DNA of 64,000 nucleotides from Flammulina velutipes (Eukaryota > Basidiomycota > Agaricomycetes > Agaricales > Physalacriaceae), in contig CM022371.1 of the NCBI GenBank assembly GCA_011800155.1, forward strand, positions 1,612,001 through 1,676,000. The letters run 5' to 3'. The translations under genes and the position numbers were made by a program. Numbering within the stretch: position 1 is the first letter of the stretch; every line of letters begins with the position of its first letter. Below, piece after piece: positions 60,478 to 64,000 of the stretch. The notes beneath the pieces were generated by a model. That model had not been told where the DNA came from. It searched no databases and saw only the letters and a program-made list of their open reading frames with translations.

Positions 60478-61156
60478 TTTAGTTATAGACTGAACATTGG
60501 TTTGTTGATAACACGAACTAGGTATTACTCGGGTTGTAGTCGTTGTGGTGGCTTTGGGTTTAGCAAGCCGTTACAGCCAGCCTTTTCGATCATCTCTTTA
60601 CAGCTAAAGGTGGTCACTTAGGTTAGGTAGTGGAACAGTTACGTTTAAGTACATGCTGGCTTCTCTTTCAACAGCGCAATACAGAAATCATCGATCAGCG
60701 ATCATTAGGGGCTGTACAATGTAGGTAGTTGCGAGCACTTTGGTACTACCGCGCGCTGATCATGCGAGTCGTCTATCAACTGTAGGCTGGAGACCCGATG
60801 CACGGCCTCCCATATTCTCTTCGGGCTGTCGTCAATCCGTGTAACTTCACTCCTCTGTCTCTAATCTACTCATGACTGTTCCGAATTTTTTACAGGAAGA
60901 GAGCGCGGGAATGGGTCGCACTGATCTCCTAGTACTTGCTCAATTGGCAACGGTAGAGGCCCAGGATGATCCATTAGTACGTCGATCATCCGAACGGTCT
61001 TGGGTATGGTAAGTACTACGACCAAGGTGCGGCTTTCATCGCCACCGTGACTTGCTCTAGATAGATGCAGTGCCGTTGGATGACAACAATGTCGTGTTGC
61101 TATCGGCATTTATTAGCACATCTATACGCAGATCCAGGTCGTCACATAGTCCTGGC
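60478..61156. other. Intergenic region, no gene seen
   Basis: About 0.7 kb between the MITE and the leader of protease D. ORFs are short, without motifs. Confidence 0.4.
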
Positions 61157-61208
61157 CATACAAAAGGTAACTGACTCTGTCACAGTGGTTTGTTGCTGGT
61201 CATCAAGT
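61157..61208 (+). promoter_or_regulatory. Core promoter/leader of protease D
   Basis: CATACAAAAGG at 61157 is a TATA-like site about 50 bp before the ATG. TTGCTGGTCATCAAG begins at 61193; GGTC ends 7 nt before the ATG at 61209. Almost identical to the leader of copy E. Confidence 0.5.
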
Positions 61209-61813
61209 ATGTTCATCTCTTTGCCTTATGTCCCACTCTTCGTATCCATCTTCATCGTGTGCTCCGGAAATCCCACTTATCATAAACCATCTCGTCATCT
61301 GCCAGAGGTATCTTCGAGCTCGGAAAGGGCCCGGCGCGCCGGGTCGCCTGTCATAGAAAATATCGTCGAGCTTAGTGGCCAAAAGGTAGCAGAAGTTATG
61401 ATTGAGGGCACTCCAGAGAAACGTAAGTCCGTCTCTTCAAACTGGATGTCCCCTCTGAAATGCGCCACCTTAGTCATGCTAGTCATCGATACTGGAAGTT
61501 GTTGGACGTGGGTTAAGAGGGAGCGCATTCAAGCGGAACCAGGCGAATTTGTCCAAGATTTTGTGAGTAGATCCAAAGCTTCTGGTTGTCGTGCTAACTT
61601 GCCATAGGTGGGCGAAGCTATCCTCTCCCTCCGAGTGCTCTTGTTGAACGAGAGTGGGATGGTCCGGATATTGGGCTCAAAGTTGTGGGAGGTGATATGA
61701 TTCTTGGTATCCCATTCTTCGAGAGGTACTACATCCGTGTAGATGCACAACAGAATCAGGTTGGATTAGGACCTACTGAGTATTCACTTACAGATACCTA
61801 TAATGGCCCATGA
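61209..61813 (+). pseudogene. Broken aspartic protease, copy D (internal deletion and frame break)
   Basis: The first part matches copies A, C and E: signal peptide MFISLPYVPLFVSIFIVCSG, NPTYHKPSR, ERARRAGSPVIENIVELSG, and the first catalytic loop VIDTGSCWTWVKR after the usual phase-1 intron (61423-61473). At the next intron boundary (near 61565-61609) the remaining sequence jumps to REWDGPDIGLKVVGG and ILGIPFFERYYIRVD, close to the C-terminal end. The flap and the second catalytic loop are missing (some 200-250 residues compared with copies A and C), and the two parts are out of frame: the downstream frame needs a shift relative to the normal acceptor. It ends VGLGPTEYS at 61813. The leader is intact, so it may still be transcribed. 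Confidence 0.75.
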
Positions 61814-63445
61814 TAATCTCTTATACTAACATGCATTAGTACGCTACATAATAATACTCTGTTGTTGGTGTATTGGCCTCAGGCTGGACTTGAGATTTGT
61901 GCGCTCAACTGACATGCAAGGGGGAAAAAGAGAGATGATTGTGCTTCTGCTTATCTCAGAGGATGAGCTGACTGTGTTGTTTGAGTAATAGACACCTATT
62001 CCTCAGCTTGCAAGGAACTGCGCCACACAACGATATTTGACCGGCCCGATATTGCCGATTTACATCAACCCAGACACGTGCCACTAACCCCACTTTCTCT
62101 TCGAACTTCGAAGGTTCAACGTTCAACGTTCAACGTTCACCGTATAACTTCAAGTACAGGCCAGTTGTACATCTGCTCGCTCGTACCTGGAAACCAATAC
62201 GACTAGTCTCGCCGACCCTTCTCCCTTGTCCTCCACGCTGCCATCTCCCTCTCATTTCTGCATTCCATTCGCGAAGCGTCGGAAACCGACCCCGCCACAG
62301 AGACAGGTAATTGGAGGAAGAGAAACATTTGGGCGCGAACCTTGTGTGATACCCTACGAATGGAGCTGTAGTGAGACAGAGCGAGTATCAAAGCATCGTT
62401 TGTGGTCAAACCACGTCCTTATGTTGCGCATAGTCGTACACAGGCTGAAGGGATGGCACATCAGGAGGATAATGGTCGCCGGCGGGCCCATCTCATGTTC
62501 TCACTGAATTAAATATCGTGCATGAATGCGACCACTTACGTCTGTGATGGTGATTAGTACGTGGCGCTGTTCATAAATGCTTATAGATGCCCATTAACTC
62601 TGCCCCCGACGCAATTATTCACGACAGGTAAACACTGCCATCAAGGCCATATGTCCGATGGTTGTGTTAGCTGTGTTTATTGAACATATCATCTGTTCAT
62701 TCACACACGGAGAACTTGTGATGCAAGTCCTTGCAAGTCTCGGAAGCCCGATACACAGCTCCTCATCCTATCATCTGCTATGATAATATGAAGCTTCTTC
62801 GTCGGGTCTCTCTAGAGTCTAGCCTCCCAATCTGTCTGTACGCGCTCGCGAATGATCTATGACACTGACGCCCTCTCTATCTCACAAATGGTGACATCGG
62901 CACTATAGATGCGCATTCCGACGAGATCATCTCAAGTGCTATGAAGGTTACCTAGAGACGCAAAGCTGGAAAGTGCCTCCCTGTGTGTGATACGCCGATG
63001 GCTAACTCGATCGCCATGGTACCATCTTTCATCTCCGAATCTTTGCAGTGGTACTTATCAGATAGATATCCTTATTCAGATTTCACTGATTATTGACTTG
63101 CGTCGCTGACTCTACCGTCGACGACGATTCACTCGGACGATGTGTATTGTTTCCCACGCCAAGGGCCCTGCCACAATCACTGTTTACAGGACACTACCAA
63201 CGAGGACAAAGCTGCAAGCTGGCCTTGGGACTTATATTGTAGGCTAAGACTCGTACTTATTGAGCTGGTCACGGCCACTGTGAAGGCTAATAACAACTAA
63301 CAAAAAAAAAATTTACGCCCATTCCAGAATCACGGATACAGATAAACCTAGTACAATTGACAGCATTTTTCAAGTGACTCGGAAACCTGGCAGAACATTG
63401 CATGCTGCTCTGGTAATCCTATACACTCCGTCGGAGAGTCCTGGC
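61814..63445. other. Gene-poor intergenic region
   Basis: 1.6 kb without a supportable gene. It holds a short tandem repeat at 62114 and an A10 tract near 63302. ORFs near 62203-62507 on both strands start with non-ATG codons or lack motifs. Confidence 0.4.
62114..62141. repeat. Short tandem repeat, unit GTTCAAC
   Basis: Three copies of GTTCAAC followed by GTTCACC. Minor; no function apparent. Confidence 0.7.
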
Positions 63446-63504
63446 TATATAGAAAGGTGAGCAATTGGTTTTATTCTGTAGTAGCCTGGTGCTGGTCATC
63501 AAGT
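63446..63504 (+). promoter_or_regulatory. Core promoter/leader of protease E
   Basis: TATATAG at 63446, then TGCTGGTCATCAAG beginning at 63490 with GGTC ending 7 nt before the ATG at 63505. TCCTGGC-CATA/TATA context is shared with copy D. Confidence 0.55.
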
Positions 63505-64000
63505 ATGTTTTCTCTCTCTTATGTCTCGCTCTTTGCATCGCTCTTCGTCGCATGCGCCGGCAACCCGACTTATCTCAAACCGTCTCAAGATCTCACGGAC
63601 TTATCCTCGAGCTTGGAAAGGCGCGCCGGGTCGCCTGCCACAGAAAATATTGTCGAACTCGGTGGCTATAAGGTAGCAGAGGTCATGATAGACGGCACTG
63701 CAGACAAACGTGAGTCCGTTCTTCGAGACTGGATTTCACCTCTAAGATGCGCCACATTAGTGAGGCTGATTATCGATACGGCAAGCTGTTGGACATGGGT
63801 TAAGAGGGAGAGTATTCAAGCAGCTCCAGGGAGATTAATTGGGGATTTCGTGAGTAGATGCGGATTGTTTTGTAGCGGGTACTGACTTGGATACCAACAG
63901 GAAGCAAGATACATGACAGGCAATACTAAAGGCCAGCTGTACGCTTCCAAGATCACCGTTGGCGGAAACCTAGTCATCGAACAGGATATTGGAGTTGCGT
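63505..64000 (+). CDS. Secreted aspartic protease-like protein (A1), copy E, N-terminal part (cut by window edge)
   Basis: Signal peptide MFSLSYVSLFASLFVACAGN, then PTYLKPSQDL and ERRAGSPATENIVELGGYKV, close to copy D. After a phase-1 intron (63710-63760) the first catalytic loop reads IIDTASCWTWVKR: the glycine of Asp-Thr-Gly is Ala (63781-63783). A second intron follows GDF, and the flap region reads YMTGNTKGQLYASKITVGG, then IGVA at the window end. Frames are open throughout, so it may be an intact gene with a substituted catalytic loop; the second loop lies beyond 64000. Confidence 0.75.

Noticed and set aside
62114..62141. GTTCAAC repeat as a CRISPR or origin element
   Set aside because: Unit of 7 bp, four copies without spacers, in a eukaryotic genome; simple tandem repeat.
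62203..62507. Opposed ORFs in the gene-poor right part
   Set aside because: Non-ATG starts or no motif on either strand, no splice continuity.

Overview
The window is nuclear DNA of a filamentous basidiomycete, most likely an Agaricomycete. Genes are packed on both strands and are interrupted by many introns of about 45-60 bp with GT..AG (occasionally GC..AG) ends. The gene set is fungal: Rim15-type kinase with a receiver domain, Efr3, Erg20, Ypi1, GH125, pepsin-like secreted proteases. I see no rRNA, CRISPR, bacterial or viral genes, and no tRNA I could support.

Layout. 0-14 kb: EFR3 (cut by the left edge), aspartic protease A, an MFS hexose transporter, a small membrane protein, ERG20 (farnesyl diphosphate synthase), VPS52, RPN11 and mitoribosomal S18. 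14.5-26 kb: a long RIM15-like kinase, a protein with repeated UIM-like motifs, an APH-fold kinase, a DUF7770 protein and the PP1 inhibitor YPI1. 26.8-33.6 kb: aspartic proteases B and C around BUD13, then a GH125 mannosidase. 33.9-44 kb: a single-finger C2H2 protein, a CCDC97 protein, a small secreted charged protein, a Reb1-like Myb factor and a two-domain amidohydrolase-like protein. 44.5-60 kb: a Grr1-like LRR protein without F-box, two separate RhoGEFs, THOC7, tRNase Z, and an STK32/YANK kinase. 60-64 kb: gene-poor, with a MITE, a broken aspartic protease (D) and a fifth protease (E) cut by the right edge.

Most genes are single-copy housekeeping functions (trafficking, proteasome, splicing, mRNA export, tRNA processing, signalling). 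The accessory layer is the secreted aspartic-protease family: five members, all on the + strand, scattered between housekeeping genes. They share intron position, a short TATA-to-ATG leader with a TTGCTGGTC(ATCAA) motif directly before the ATG, and in four of them a CxGNPxY motif after the signal peptide. Active-site loops and gene integrity differ between copies, which suggests birth-and-death evolution. This family is the best candidate for something undescribed. Other points of interest are the perfect-TIR MITE, three convincing GC-AG introns, an amidohydrolase-like protein that has lost metal ligands, and a Grr1-like protein lacking its F-box.

Exon boundaries were worked out by eye from splice signals and reading-frame continuity; gene names come from recognising protein families, without any database search.
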